NCBI GenBank assembly: GCA_036339995.1
Contig: JAYYZW010000080.1
Span: 1 to 23,387, forward strand
Length of the DNA stretch: 23,387 bases
Reading direction: 5' to 3'
Source: JAYYZW01 sp036339995
GTDB lineage: Bacteria > Pseudomonadota > Gammaproteobacteria > Ga0077536
Position numbers and translations under genes: made by a program
The notes under the pieces: model-generated
What the model saw: the letters and a program-made list of their open reading frames with translations, nothing else
Databases searched by the model: none
Told to the model about the DNA's origin: nothing
Shown: positions 1-8,182 of the stretch, in pieces
Numbering within the stretch: the first letter of the stretch is position 1
Layout of the letters: each line of letters starts with the position of its first letter

Positions 1-111
1 ACGGAGGTGAGTAGCGTCCGCCAGCCGATCTGGGTGCGACCATCGCCATCGATCGATGTCTGCAGACGGGGTAGCGAACGTGAGCCCCCTGAGTTCGCCC
101 GGCACACCGAC

Positions 112-139
112 TTACTTGCTTGTTGCAAACAAGTATAAT
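112..139 (+). promoter_or_regulatory. Putative promoter with overlapping palindromic operator ahead of the TetR gene
   Basis: A perfect -10 hexamer TATAAT lies at 134-139. Directly against it is an inverted repeat, CTTGTT-GCA-AACAAG, at 119-133. The arms are 6 bp with a 3-nt centre, and a second outer pair ACTTG/CAAGT spans 114-134. The -35 element is weak (TTACTT at 112-117, 16 bp spacer). A palindrome between -35 and -10, just upstream of a TetR gene, is the usual geometry of an autoregulatory operator. That this TetR protein binds it is an inference. Confidence 0.5.
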
Positions 140-157
140 TCAAGCGATAATCCACCT

Positions 158-829
158 ATGGACGCTCGCCTGAAACTCGATCCCGAACGCCGCACCCAGG
201 CCGAACGCACAGCGCTGTCCGACGCGCGTATGCTCGAAACCGCCGTCTCCCTGATCTGCGAACGCGGCACGGCCGGCATGACCTTGAAAGAGGTCGGTGA
301 GCGCGCCGGCTACAGCCGCGGGCTCGCGAGCTACCGCTTCGGTAACAAGGGCGGGCTGTTCGCCTTTATCATCCACTCGATAGGGGAATCCTGGTTGCGC
401 CAACTGCGCCGCGCCGTGCGGGACCGGGTGGGGCTGGAGGCCATCGAGGCCGCGACGGACGCTCACTATGAGTTCGTGGTCGACGGCGCCGACCGCATCC
501 GCGCCTTCTACATCCTGTGGTTCGACTCGATCGGACCTGATCCTGAACTCAAACGGGTCGTTGCCCACATTCACGAACGGCGGCGGCGCGACGTCGCCGA
601 TTGGATCGAAAAGGGCATCGAGGCGGGCACCATCGCCGGCGACGTCGACATCGCGGGGACCGCCGAACAATTCTGCGCCGCCATCATCGGGATCGTCTAT
701 CAATGGCTGGTAACCCCCGACGCACAGTCGCATATCCGCTTCCTCCACGAGTCTTTGAAAAAGCAAACGGCCGTCGGCCTGTCGAGACCCCGGCACACAG
801 TCAGCGCGCAAACGGAGACCGCATCATGA
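158..829 (+). CDS. TetR/AcrR family transcriptional regulator
   Basis: A 223-residue, probably dimeric DNA-binding repressor. The N-terminal helix-turn-helix is clear: a helix beginning ARMLETAVSLI, then MTLKEVGERAGYSRG and ASYRFGNKGGLF, the pattern typical of TetR proteins. The C-terminal two thirds is the variable ligand-binding domain, and its ligand cannot be read. An in-frame ATG at 56 would add 34 residues, but 158 is preferred because the protein then begins just before the DNA-binding domain and the candidate promoter at 112-139 lies upstream of it. No strong ribosome binding site is visible, so the mRNA may have a very short leader. The stop overlaps the icmF start (ATGA, 826-829), so the two are translationally coupled. 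An acyl-CoA-responsive regulator of the downstream block is a reasonable guess. Confidence 0.88.
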   Translation: MDARLKLDPERRTQAERTALSDARMLETAVSLICERGTAGMTLKEVGERAGYSRGLASYRFGNKGGLFAFIIHSIGESWLRQLRRAVRDRVGLEAIEAATDAHYEFVVDGADRIRAFYILWFDSIGPDPELKRVVAHIHERRRRDVADWIEKGIEAGTIAGDVDIAGTAEQFCAAIIGIVYQWLVTPDAQSHIRFLHESLKKQTAVGLSRPRHTVSAQTETAS

Positions 830-3800
830 CCACCAGAGCGGAAAATCTGAACAAGCTTCCCGAGGCATCCACGGAAGCCGCGCCGATGCGCTTCGTCACC
901 GCCGCGTCCCTGTTCGACGGGCACGATGCAGCCATCAACGTGATGCGCCGACTGATCCAGGCCGAGGGGACGGAAGTCGTGCATCTCGGGCATAACCGAT
1001 CGGTCGCCGACGTCGTCCGTGCCGCCATCCAGGAAGATGCCGACGGCATCGCAATCAGTTCTTATCAGGGCGGCCACAACGAATACTTCCGCTACATGAT
1101 CGATATGCTGCGTGACGCGGGGGCCGGCCACATCCGCGTTTTCGGCGGCGGCGGCGGCACGATTACCCCGGAGGAGATCGCCGAACTCGAATCTTACGGC
1201 GTAGAACGCATCTATCACCCGCATGACGGCATGCGTCTGGGCCTGGCCGGCATGATTACCGACCTGGTGACCCGTACCGGCGCGGCGCGGCGCCAGACCC
1301 CGGTGCCCGAGACCACCAGCCGTGACGATTTTCTCGGCATTGCCCAGATGCTGTCCGCCCTGGAAGACGGCGTCATACCCGACCCACGCCTGGACACTTT
1401 ACGCAAGGAATGGCACATGGCGGCAGGGCGGGTGCCGGTGATCGGTATCACGGGGACCGGCGGCGCCGGCAAGAGCAGTGTGATCGACGAGATCCTCTCG
1501 CGTTATTGCCAGTATTTCCCGGACCAGACCATCGCGGTGCTGGCCGTCGACCCGACACGCCGGCGCACCGGCAGCGCATTGCTCGGCGACCGCATCCGTA
1601 TGAACGCTCTGCGCCACGAAAATATCTACATGCGCTCGATGGCCACGCGCCGGCAACATCTCTCGACCAATGAGATGCTCGCCGACGCCATCAACCTTCT
1701 CAAGTCGTCCGGCTTCGATTTAGTGATCGTGGAGACCGCCGGCATCGGTCAGAGCGACAGCGAAATCGTCGACCTGGTCGACCTGCCCGTCTACATCATG
1801 ACTAGTGAATACGGGGCGCCCAGCCAGCTAGAGAAAATTGACATGCTCGATTTCGCGGAACTCATCGTGCTCAATAAGTTCGACAAATGCGGTGCTGAAG
1901 ACGCGCTGCGTGATGTCCGCAAGCAGTGGAAACGCAATCATGCGAATTTTGACATTGCGGACGAATCGATCCCCGTGTTTCCGACGATCGCGAGCCAGTT
2001 CAACGATCCCGGCCTGACCTGGATGTTCGTTAACCTGTGTCGTAGCTTGCAAGAGAAGCTGGGCCTCGACGACGTGGCCGGAATACCCGAAATCGACACC
2101 AGCATCAAAGAACCGCGAGCGACGGTACTCATCCCGGGTAACCGCATCCGCTATCTCGCCGAGATCGCCGAGCAGGGGCGCGGTACGAACGCAATAATCG
2201 AACGGCTGAGCGACGCCGCGAACCAGGCCCAGCATGCCTTCGAGTCACTGAAGACACTCGAGGATACCGAACTACCCGAGGCCTTCTCGCCCTATGCCCC
2301 CGGGGCGTTGATCAGCGGCGGTGATGCCTCACTACTGACCCTGCGGCAGCGCTACAACGCGGCACTCGACGACCTGGGAGCCGAAGCACGCCAGCTTCTG
2401 GGCCAATGGCCTGAGCGTTATCGTGGTATCACCGATAAGACCTACAGCTACGAGGTCCGCGGCAAAGTGATCGAAGGGGAAAACTACACGACCAGTCTGA
2501 GCCACCAGCACATGCCCAAGATCGCACCGCCGCGCTTCGACGGCTGGGGTGATCTGCTGCGCTTCCTGATGAAAGAAAATCTGCCGGGCGCTTATCCCTA
2601 TACCGGCGGCGTCTTCCCTTACCGGCGCGAGGGAGAGGATCCGACGCGCATGTTCGCCGGGGAGGGTACGCCCGAACGCAGCAACCGCCGCTTCCATTAT
2701 GTTGCGCACGGACAGCCCGCGGCGCGCCTGTCGACAGCCTTTGATTCCGTCACCCTTTACGGCGAAGATCCGCACGAACGACCCGATATCTACGGCAAGG
2801 TGGGTAACTCGGGCGTTTCCATCGCCTCGGTCGACGACGCCAAGAAGCTTTATTCGGGCTTTGACCTGTGTTCGCCGAAGACGTCCGTGTCGATGACCAT
2901 CAACGGGCCTGCGCCGATCATTCTCGCCTTCTTCATGAATGCGGCGATCGATCAGCAGGTCGAGAAAATGCTAAAGGCATCGGGTGGCTGGAACGCCGCA
3001 AAAAAGAAGATCGCCCGTTATTTCGAAGGTAAGCAACGCCCCCGTTACAAGGGGGAACTGCCGCAGGGAAACGACGGACTGGGCCTCGGACTGCTCGGCA
3101 TCTCGGGCGACCGGGTTCTCGACCGCGAGACTTACGAGCAGGTCAAGGCGGAAACGTTCGCATCCGTTCGCGGTACGGTCCAGGCCGACATCCTGAAGGA
3201 GGACCAGGCGCAAAACACCTGCATCTTTTCGACCGAGTTCGCCATGACGATGATGGGCGACGTGCAGCAGTTCTTTATCGACCACCAGGTGCGCAATTTC
3301 TACAGCGTCTCGATCAGTGGTTATCACATCGCCGAAGCGGGCGCGAACCCGATCTCGCAACTCGCCTTCACGCTGGCCAACGGCTTCACTATCGTCGAGT
3401 ACTATCTGGCGCGCGGCATGCATATCGACGATTTCGCACCTAATCTCAGCTTCTTTTTTAGCAACGGCATGGATCCGGAGTACACCGTCATCGGCCGCGT
3501 CGCGCGCCGCATCTGGGCAAGGGCGATGCGCGAACGCTACGGTGCGAGCGCGCGCAGCCAGATGCTCAAATATCACATCCAGACCAGCGGGCGCAGCTTG
3601 CATGCGCAGGAGATCAGCTTTAATGACATCCGCACGTCCTTGCAGGCGCTCTACGCGCTGTTTGACAATTGCAACAGCCTTCATACCAACGCTTACGATG
3701 AGGCCATCACGACACCGACAGAGCAATCGGTACGCCGGGCGGTCGCGATCCAACTGATCATCAACCGCGAACTGGGGCTCAATTTCTGCGAGAACCCCTG

Positions 3801-4272
3801 GCAGGGCTCATTTATCATCAACGAGCTCACCGAACTCGTCGAAGAAGCCGTGTACAAGGAGTTCGAGCGGATCAGTGAGCGTGGCGGGGTGCTCGGCGCA
3901 ATGGACACCATGTATCAGCGCGGCAAGATCCAGGAAGAGAGCCTCTACTACGAGCACAAGAAGCATGACGGCAGCCTGCCGCTCATCGGCGTCAATACCT
4001 TCCTGCCGAAGGAGGGACAGGCGGAAGAGGTTACCGAGATCGAACTCATGCGTTCGACCGAAGAGGAGAAGCAGGACCAGATCGCCTCGATCAGGAATTT
4101 CCAGGCGATCCATGGCGAAAGCTGCGATCAAGGTCTTTTGACACTGCAGGACATCGCGCGCAAGCGTGGCAACTGTTTTGCCGAACTGATGGAGACCGTG
4201 AAACGGGCCTCTCTCGGCCAGGTATCGGGTGCGCTGTACGACGTCGGCGGCGAATACCGCCGCAACATGTAA
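826..4272 (+). CDS. icmF: Fused isobutyryl-CoA mutase (IcmF): B12 domain, G-protein chaperone and mutase in one chain
   Basis: A 1148-residue adenosylcobalamin-dependent carbon-skeleton mutase that should interconvert isobutyryl-CoA and n-butyryl-CoA. The N-terminal cobalamin domain has DGHDAA at 31-36, with His33 the expected lower cobalt ligand, then an SSYQGGH stretch and a glycine run. A MeaB-type GTPase domain follows, with P-loop GTGGAGKS at 210-217 and NKFD at 350-353. The C-terminal part is the TIM-barrel mutase. Substrate-pocket residues are Phe597 (GVFP) and Gln796 (AQNTCI), where methylmalonyl-CoA mutase has Tyr and Arg, so isobutyryl-CoA specificity is favoured. About 60 extra residues lie between roughly 712 and 782 compared with methylmalonyl-CoA mutase. 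The frame is open upstream to 601, but the start at 826 overlaps the TetR stop and begins just before the B12 domain. Confidence 0.94.
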   Translation: MTTRAENLNKLPEASTEAAPMRFVTAASLFDGHDAAINVMRRLIQAEGTEVVHLGHNRSVADVVRAAIQEDADGIAISSYQGGHNEYFRYMIDMLRDAGAGHIRVFGGGGGTITPEEIAELESYGVERIYHPHDGMRLGLAGMITDLVTRTGAARRQTPVPETTSRDDFLGIAQMLSALEDGVIPDPRLDTLRKEWHMAAGRVPVIGITGTGGAGKSSVIDEILSRYCQYFPDQTIAVLAVDPTRRRTGSALLGDRIRMNALRHENIYMRSMATRRQHLSTNEMLADAINLLKSSGFDLVIVETAGIGQSDSEIVDLVDLPVYIMTSEYGAPSQLEKIDMLDFAELIVLNKFDKCGAEDALRDVRKQWKRNHANFDIADESIPVFPTIASQFNDPGLTWMFVNLCRSLQEKLGLDDVAGIPEIDTSIKEPRATVLIPGNRIRYLAEIAEQGRGTNAIIERLSDAANQAQHAFESLKTLEDTELPEAFSPYAPGALISGGDASLLTLRQRYNAALDDLGAEARQLLGQWPERYRGITDKTYSYEVRGKVIEGENYTTSLSHQHMPKIAPPRFDGWGDLLRFLMKENLPGAYPYTGGVFPYRREGEDPTRMFAGEGTPERSNRRFHYVAHGQPAARLSTAFDSVTLYGEDPHERPDIYGKVGNSGVSIASVDDAKKLYSGFDLCSPKTSVSMTINGPAPIILAFFMNAAIDQQVEKMLKASGGWNAAKKKIARYFEGKQRPRYKGELPQGNDGLGLGLLGISGDRVLDRETYEQVKAETFASVRGTVQADILKEDQAQNTCIFSTEFAMTMMGDVQQFFIDHQVRNFYSVSISGYHIAEAGANPISQLAFTLANGFTIVEYYLARGMHIDDFAPNLSFFFSNGMDPEYTVIGRVARRIWARAMRERYGASARSQMLKYHIQTSGRSLHAQEISFNDIRTSLQALYALFDNCNSLHTNAYDEAITTPTEQSVRRAVAIQLIINRELGLNFCENPWQGSFIINELTELVEEAVYKEFERISERGGVLGAMDTMYQRGKIQEESLYYEHKKHDGSLPLIGVNTFLPKEGQAEEVTEIELMRSTEEEKQDQIASIRNFQAIHGESCDQGLLTLQDIARKRGNCFAELMETVKRASLGQVSGALYDVGGEYRRNM

Positions 4273-4330
4273 AGAACGCGCCGCAGCCGTATTGCCCACG
4301 ATGCCGCACTTCAGGAAATTTTGATCCGTC

Positions 4331-5140
4331 ATGGCGGTCGATGCCTTCGGGCAGGAGCACGCACGCGCGGCCGCGACCGCGAGGATCGTCTCATTGGTGC
4401 CGAGCATTACCGAGCTCTTGTTCGATCTGGACCTCGGACCGCAGGTGGTCGGCCGCACCGGTTTCTGCGTGCATCCCAGATCCGAAGTGCGCAAACTTAC
4501 CAAGATCGGTGGCACCAAGGACGTCAATCTCGACGCGATACGTGCGCTCGCGCCCAGCCACGCGATTGTCAACATCGACGAAAACAACCGTGAGACCTTT
4601 GACGCACTGAACGCCTTTGTGCCCCATGTGATCGTGACCCATCCCAACGCACCGCGGGACAATCTCGATCTCTACCATCTGCTCGGCGATATCTTCGATC
4701 GCGTCGAGGCGGCACGGCGGCTCGCCCGCGATTTCGAAGCCGCGCTGGCGTCGATCGAACGCACCTGCGAATCCCTGTCGGCGAAACGCGTGTTGTACCT
4801 GATCTGGCGTAAACCCTGGATGACCGTATCGAAGGACACCTATATCTCGCGAACGCTAGCACTCGTCAACTGGGAAACCCTGCCGCGCGACTCAGCCGCG
4901 CGTTACCCATCGCTGAGTGATGACGACATCCGGGAACTGCCGATCGATCTCTGCCTGTTGAGCAGTGAACCCTATGCGTTTCGCGACAAGCATCTCGACG
5001 AAGTCGGCCGGTTGGTAGGTGCGCGCGAAAACGTACGCCTGATCGACGGGGAGTTGCTCTCCTGGTACGGCAGCCGCGCGATCGAGGGCATCGATTACCT
5101 CGCGCGATTCGCCGCCGCCTCGTCGGAAGCCGAGCCGTGA
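4331..5140 (+). CDS. BtuF/TroA-like (helical-backbone) cobalamin- or metal-binding protein without signal peptide
   Basis: A 269-residue protein of the periplasmic-binding-protein type II fold. RIVSLVPSITELLFDL and VVGRTGFCVHP near the N-terminus, then KIGGTKDVNLDAIRAL, match the start of BtuF-like vitamin B12 or iron-complex receptors. The C-terminal lobe includes DDIRELPIDLCLLSSEP. Family members that serve ABC importers carry an export signal; here the N-terminus (MAVDAFGQEHARAAATA) is hydrophilic, so the protein is probably cytoplasmic. It sits 58 bp after the B12-dependent mutase and overlaps the next gene by 4 bp. A role in handling corrinoid for IcmF is an inference from that position. 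No permease or ATPase gene is nearby. Confidence 0.78.
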   Translation: MAVDAFGQEHARAAATARIVSLVPSITELLFDLDLGPQVVGRTGFCVHPRSEVRKLTKIGGTKDVNLDAIRALAPSHAIVNIDENNRETFDALNAFVPHVIVTHPNAPRDNLDLYHLLGDIFDRVEAARRLARDFEAALASIERTCESLSAKRVLYLIWRKPWMTVSKDTYISRTLALVNWETLPRDSAARYPSLSDDDIRELPIDLCLLSSEPYAFRDKHLDEVGRLVGARENVRLIDGELLSWYGSRAIEGIDYLARFAAASSEAEP

Positions 5141-5334
5141 AACCGGCCGCTCCGATCGCGTCACCGTGCGTCGAGGTGTGTAACATCGATGAAGCACGCG
5201 GTTATTGTTGGGGCTGCTTCCGAACGCTCGATGAAATCGCAGCGTGGCTCGAATATTCGTCGGAGCAGCGTGCGGACCTGATGTCGGACCTTGAGCGGCG
5301 CCGCGCGGACTTCGGCGACAAGGCACCATCTTAG
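5137..5334 (+). CDS. DUF1289 family small cysteine-rich protein
   Basis: A 65-residue protein starting with GTG; the start overlaps the previous stop (GTGA). It has the DUF1289 signature: SPCVEVC at 9-15, an acidic GYCWGC at 22-27 and FRTLDEIAAW. Four cysteines (11, 15, 24, 27) in a CxxxC...CxxC arrangement suggest binding of a metal or Fe-S cluster, though the function of the family is not established to my knowledge. It is common in proteobacteria as a small co-transcribed passenger. The tight overlap places it in the same operon as the BtuF-like gene. Confidence 0.85.
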   Translation: MKPAAPIASPCVEVCNIDEARGYCWGCFRTLDEIAAWLEYSSEQRADLMSDLERRRADFGDKAPS

Positions 5335-5358
5335 TTTGGATCAGTAAGGGGAATCTCG

Positions 5359-6150
5359 ATGAATTATGAAACCTTGACCTTCGAACGTGACGGCAGCGTC
5401 GCGGTCATCACCCTGAACCGGCCGGACGCTGCCAACAGTCTGAACGTCCCGATGTCCGAGGAACTCGTCAAGGTCGCCACTCACTGCGACTCGAACCCCG
5501 ACATCCGCGCGGTCGTGCTGACTGCCACCGGCAAGATGTTCTGCGCGGGCGGCGATCTACGCAGCTTTGCTGCCCAGGGTGATGGCATGGCCGAGTACAT
5601 GCGATACGCGACGGCTGGACTCCACGCGGCAATATCGCGCTTCGCGCGCATGAACGCGCCCTATCTGGTGGCCGTGAACGGCATGGCCGCCGGCGCCGGT
5701 TTCAGTATCGCGATCACGGGCGACCTGGTATTCGCCGCCGAATCGGCCAAGTTCACCGAAGCGTACACCAAGGTCGGCGTCTCGCCAGACGGTAGCAGCA
5801 CGTGGTTTTTACCGCGTTTAGTCGGCGCACAAAAGGCGAAACGACTGATCTTCTTGAACGACGTATTGACAGCGGAGCAGGCGCTCGAATGGGGACTTGT
5901 TACCGAGGTCGTCGCCGATGACAAATTGATGGAACGTACGCTAGCGTGCGCTCACGAACTCGCCGCGGGTCCGACCTGGGCCTACGGCGAGGCCAAGCGG
6001 CTCATCGCCGATACCTTTAGCAATACCCTGGAGACGCAGATGGAACTCGAGACGCGCGCCATCTCGGGGCTTGCGGCCTATTCCGAGGACGCGAAAACGG
6101 GCATTCACGGTTTTGCCAATAAACAGAAATTTGAGTTCAAGGGGCGCTGA
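5359..6150 (+). CDS. Enoyl-CoA hydratase/isomerase (crotonase) family protein, isomerase-like
   Basis: A 263-residue crotonase-fold protein acting on acyl-CoA thioesters. The first oxyanion-hole segment is FCAGGDL (61-67) and the second is MAAGAG before residue 115. Aligned on the classical hydratase pattern, the two catalytic glutamates are replaced by Ser116 and Tyr136 (20 residues apart, as expected). An aspartate sits in VSPDGSSTW (Asp144). This PDG arrangement is seen in PaaG-like and other enoyl-CoA isomerases, so double-bond isomerisation is more likely than hydration. A good ribosome binding site (AAGGGG, 5346-5351) precedes the ATG. It lies 24 bp after the DUF1289 gene and 6 bp before the reductase gene, so it is in the operon with icmF. 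Confidence 0.9.
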   Translation: MNYETLTFERDGSVAVITLNRPDAANSLNVPMSEELVKVATHCDSNPDIRAVVLTATGKMFCAGGDLRSFAAQGDGMAEYMRYATAGLHAAISRFARMNAPYLVAVNGMAAGAGFSIAITGDLVFAAESAKFTEAYTKVGVSPDGSSTWFLPRLVGAQKAKRLIFLNDVLTAEQALEWGLVTEVVADDKLMERTLACAHELAAGPTWAYGEAKRLIADTFSNTLETQMELETRAISGLAAYSEDAKTGIHGFANKQKFEFKGR

Positions 6151-6156
6151 TCGCCG

Positions 6157-7164
6157 ATGAAGGCACTGGTTCTAAAAGAAGTCGGCGGTCCCGAAAAACT
6201 CGTCATCGAGGATGTGGACCTGCCGCAGCCGAGCGCCGGCGAGGTCCGTGTTCAGATCAAAACGGCGGCGCTCAACCGCCGCGACGTCTGGATCACTGTC
6301 GGCGCCTACCCGCGCATTGAATTTCCTTCCATCGGCGGCTCGGACGGTGCGGGTATCGTCGAAGCAGTGGGCGCGGGCGTCGACGAAAACCACATAGGAC
6401 GAGAAGTGGTCCTCTATCCAGCACGTGATTGGGGCGACGATCCGCGTTGCGGGGGACCGGATTTCCGCGTGCTCGGCATGCCTGATCAGGGTACGTTTGC
6501 CGAAAGGATCTGCATTCCCGCCGATTCCGTAGTCGACAAGCCCGCGCATCTCGACTGGGCGCAGGCGGCGGCCATACCGCTCGCCGGCATGACGGCATGG
6601 CGCGCATGCGTCACCCACGGCGAGGTCCAGGCCGGGCAGAACGTACTGGTGACGGGGATCGGAGGTGGCTGCGCCACCTTCGCCCTGATGTGGGCACTGG
6701 GGCACGGCGCCGAGGTGTTTGTCACCAGCAGCAGCGAGGACAAGCTGGCAGCGGCGCGCAAGCTCGGCGCGCGCGACGACTTTGATTACCGCACGGACAG
6801 CTGGTCGGCCGATCTCAAACAGGCGAGCGGCGGCATCGATCTCGTGATCGACAGCGCGGGCGGCGATGGCCTGCACGATAGTCTCGACACCTTGCGTGCG
6901 GGTGGCCGTTATGTTTTCTTCGGCGCGACGCGGGGCAACGCCGAGCAGGGTATAAATATGGCCAAGCTCTTTTTTCGCCAGATCCGGATCCAGGGTACGA
7001 CCATGGGCCGTCCGCAGGAATTTAGGGACATGCTCGATTTTGTCAATCTGCACGGTGTCGAACCGGTCGTCGACGAGGTCGTCCCGTTTGAACAGGCGGT
7101 CGCCGCCCATCAACGCATGCTGGACACCGAACAGATGGGCAAGATAGTCCTCGAGATTGCATGA
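6157..7164 (+). CDS. Zinc-independent medium-chain dehydrogenase/reductase (quinone oxidoreductase-like)
   Basis: A 335-residue NAD(P)H-dependent oxidoreductase of the MDR superfamily. The N-terminal GroES-like domain has PQPSAGEVRV and ALNRRDVW. The Rossmann domain has VLVTGIGGGCATFAL and later GGIDLVIDSAGGD. Residues that bind catalytic zinc in alcohol dehydrogenases are absent (Arg in ALNRRD for Cys, Ser in GGSDGAG for His), and there is no four-Cys structural zinc lobe. It is therefore a zinc-less reductase of the quinone or enoyl reductase type. The start is 6 bp after the crotonase gene, so they are co-transcribed. The true substrate is not evident; an enone or enoyl-CoA intermediate would suit the operon. 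Confidence 0.88.
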   Translation: MKALVLKEVGGPEKLVIEDVDLPQPSAGEVRVQIKTAALNRRDVWITVGAYPRIEFPSIGGSDGAGIVEAVGAGVDENHIGREVVLYPARDWGDDPRCGGPDFRVLGMPDQGTFAERICIPADSVVDKPAHLDWAQAAAIPLAGMTAWRACVTHGEVQAGQNVLVTGIGGGCATFALMWALGHGAEVFVTSSSEDKLAAARKLGARDDFDYRTDSWSADLKQASGGIDLVIDSAGGDGLHDSLDTLRAGGRYVFFGATRGNAEQGINMAKLFFRQIRIQGTTMGRPQEFRDMLDFVNLHGVEPVVDEVVPFEQAVAAHQRMLDTEQMGKIVLEIA

Positions 7165-7183
7165 ACGCTCGGCGGCCTTTTTG

Positions 7184-7771
7184 ATGAACCGCTTTATCGG
7201 ACGGCTCGCACCCGTCGCGCTGATCATTGCGTGTACCACGGCCGCGGCAGAGGATTCCACAAGCGGTGAACGTCTGTTGATCCCGGTACCGGACGGGTGG
7301 GAAAAGGTCTTTCACGAGCGTATAGAGAACGTAGCGCAAGCGGAATACGTGCCGGAAGATCAGAGCCGTGAGACATCCGACGAGATGATCACGGCCCAAA
7401 TCGGATTCGGCCGTGCGAAGGTGTTACCGGACAAAGTATTGTTGAGCGTCGCCGACGGCGCGAGCAAGCGTTGTGACCCGTTCGAAGTGCGGCCGCTCGA
7501 ATTCGATAAGAACGCCGTCTACCCGACGCTCGGGATCGTCGTGCTGTGCGGTTCCAATACGCACACAGGGCAGGGTGAACTCATTTTTATCAGGGCGATC
7601 GGCGGCTCTCACAATTTCTACATCGTGCGAAAGATCTGGCACACGCCGCCGTTCGAAATAACCGACGAGTTACCGGTGCCGCTCGCCGATCGCCAGATCT
7701 GGCTCGATTACCTCACATCCATTGACGTCTGCGACCTGGATCTGAAGAACTGTCCGGAGTCAGTAAAGTAA
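7184..7771 (+). CDS. Putative secreted lipoprotein of unknown function
   Basis: A 195-residue protein with an N-terminal export signal: MNRFIGR, then a hydrophobic stretch ending LIIAC (Cys17), which fits a lipobox. Cleavage by signal peptidase I after TTAAA is the alternative. The mature part begins GERLLIPVPDGWEKVF and has EYVPEDQ...EMITAQIGF. Further cysteines lie in SKRCDPF, VVLCGS and VCDLDLKNC and could form disulphides. An in-frame ATG at 7157 overlaps the preceding gene, but 7184 places the signal sequence correctly. I do not recognise the family with certainty. It is the last intact gene of the rightward block. Confidence 0.72.
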   Translation: MNRFIGRLAPVALIIACTTAAAEDSTSGERLLIPVPDGWEKVFHERIENVAQAEYVPEDQSRETSDEMITAQIGFGRAKVLPDKVLLSVADGASKRCDPFEVRPLEFDKNAVYPTLGIVVLCGSNTHTGQGELIFIRAIGGSHNFYIVRKIWHTPPFEITDELPVPLADRQIWLDYLTSIDVCDLDLKNCPESVK

Positions 7772-7777
7772 TAGACC

Positions 7778-8011
7778 TCACGCCTTAAGAGCACGCGGTG
7801 CGCCGACGGTCGGTAAAGGTGACGTAGAGCTGACGGAGGGATCGAAGTCGAGGCCGGCAACACCCAATACCGCGCCACCAATTACCAGCCCGAAGCCTGT
7901 GAATATCATCGGGCCGGTCACGATGGTGGGCCAGACGCGCTTCGACACGAGACTGAATCCAATAAGCCCTGCCGCGATGGTCGCGAAAGCTAAGGTATCC
8001 CGTTGCCCGTG
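7778..8011 (-). pseudogene. N-terminal remnant of a cation:proton antiporter, start codon missing
   Basis: The minus strand reads DTLAFATIAAGLIGFSLVSK, then RVWPTIVTGPMIFTGFGLVI, then GGAVLGVAGLDFDPS, before it runs into unrelated residues and a TGA at 7778-7780. Two hydrophobic segments split by a basic loop and the TGPMxFxxFGLxxG pattern resemble the first two membrane helices of bacterial Na+/H+ antiporters. Intact proteins of that family run to several hundred residues, so only the N-terminal tip remains (77 codons at most). A GGAGGT motif lies at 8015-8020, but the frame has TAA at 8012-8014 and no ATG, GTG or TTG at the expected place (CGG precedes GAT-ACC-TTA). The remainder of 7772-8182 holds nothing else I recognise. 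Confidence 0.62.
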
Positions 8012-8182
8012 TTACCTCCGCATGTATACGGCTATCACCTTTAGTTAACCGGGCGCCGATCGCTGGATTGCAACGAGAACTGCAGATTACGTGAAATTGA
8101 CAGCCATCTCTTTCGCCGGGCCGCATATGACGCGGGCAATCCGAGTTTGGGGTATTGTCACGTTAACCGGAGAGGCTATTAG

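Noticed and set aside
1..49. Possible start of a divergent minus-strand gene (ATG at 47-49, open to the window edge)
   Set aside because: Only 16 codons are visible and nothing in them is recognisable; a divergent partner of a TetR gene is common, but this cannot be supported here.
140..811. Minus-strand frame of about 223 codons opposite the TetR gene
   Set aside because: The forward strand carries a clear TetR helix-turn-helix; the reverse translation resembles no family.
601..825. Extended N-terminus for IcmF
   Set aside because: The extra 75 residues are Arg- and His-rich, out-of-frame TetR sequence; the ATG at 826 overlaps the TetR stop and precedes the B12 domain directly.
2971..3753. 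Minus-strand frame of about 260 codons inside icmF
   Set aside because: It lies over conserved mutase sequence and has no recognisable motif.
6172..7260. Long open frame on the minus strand (about 362 codons) opposite the medium-chain reductase gene
   Set aside because: It has no recognisable domain, is rich in Arg, Ala and His as antisense GC-rich frames are, and lies entirely over a well-supported gene.
8097..8131. TTGACA and a TATGAC box upstream of the SDR gene as a promoter
   Set aside because: The spacer is 23 bp, too long for a normal sigma-70 promoter; only the -35-like hexamer fits.
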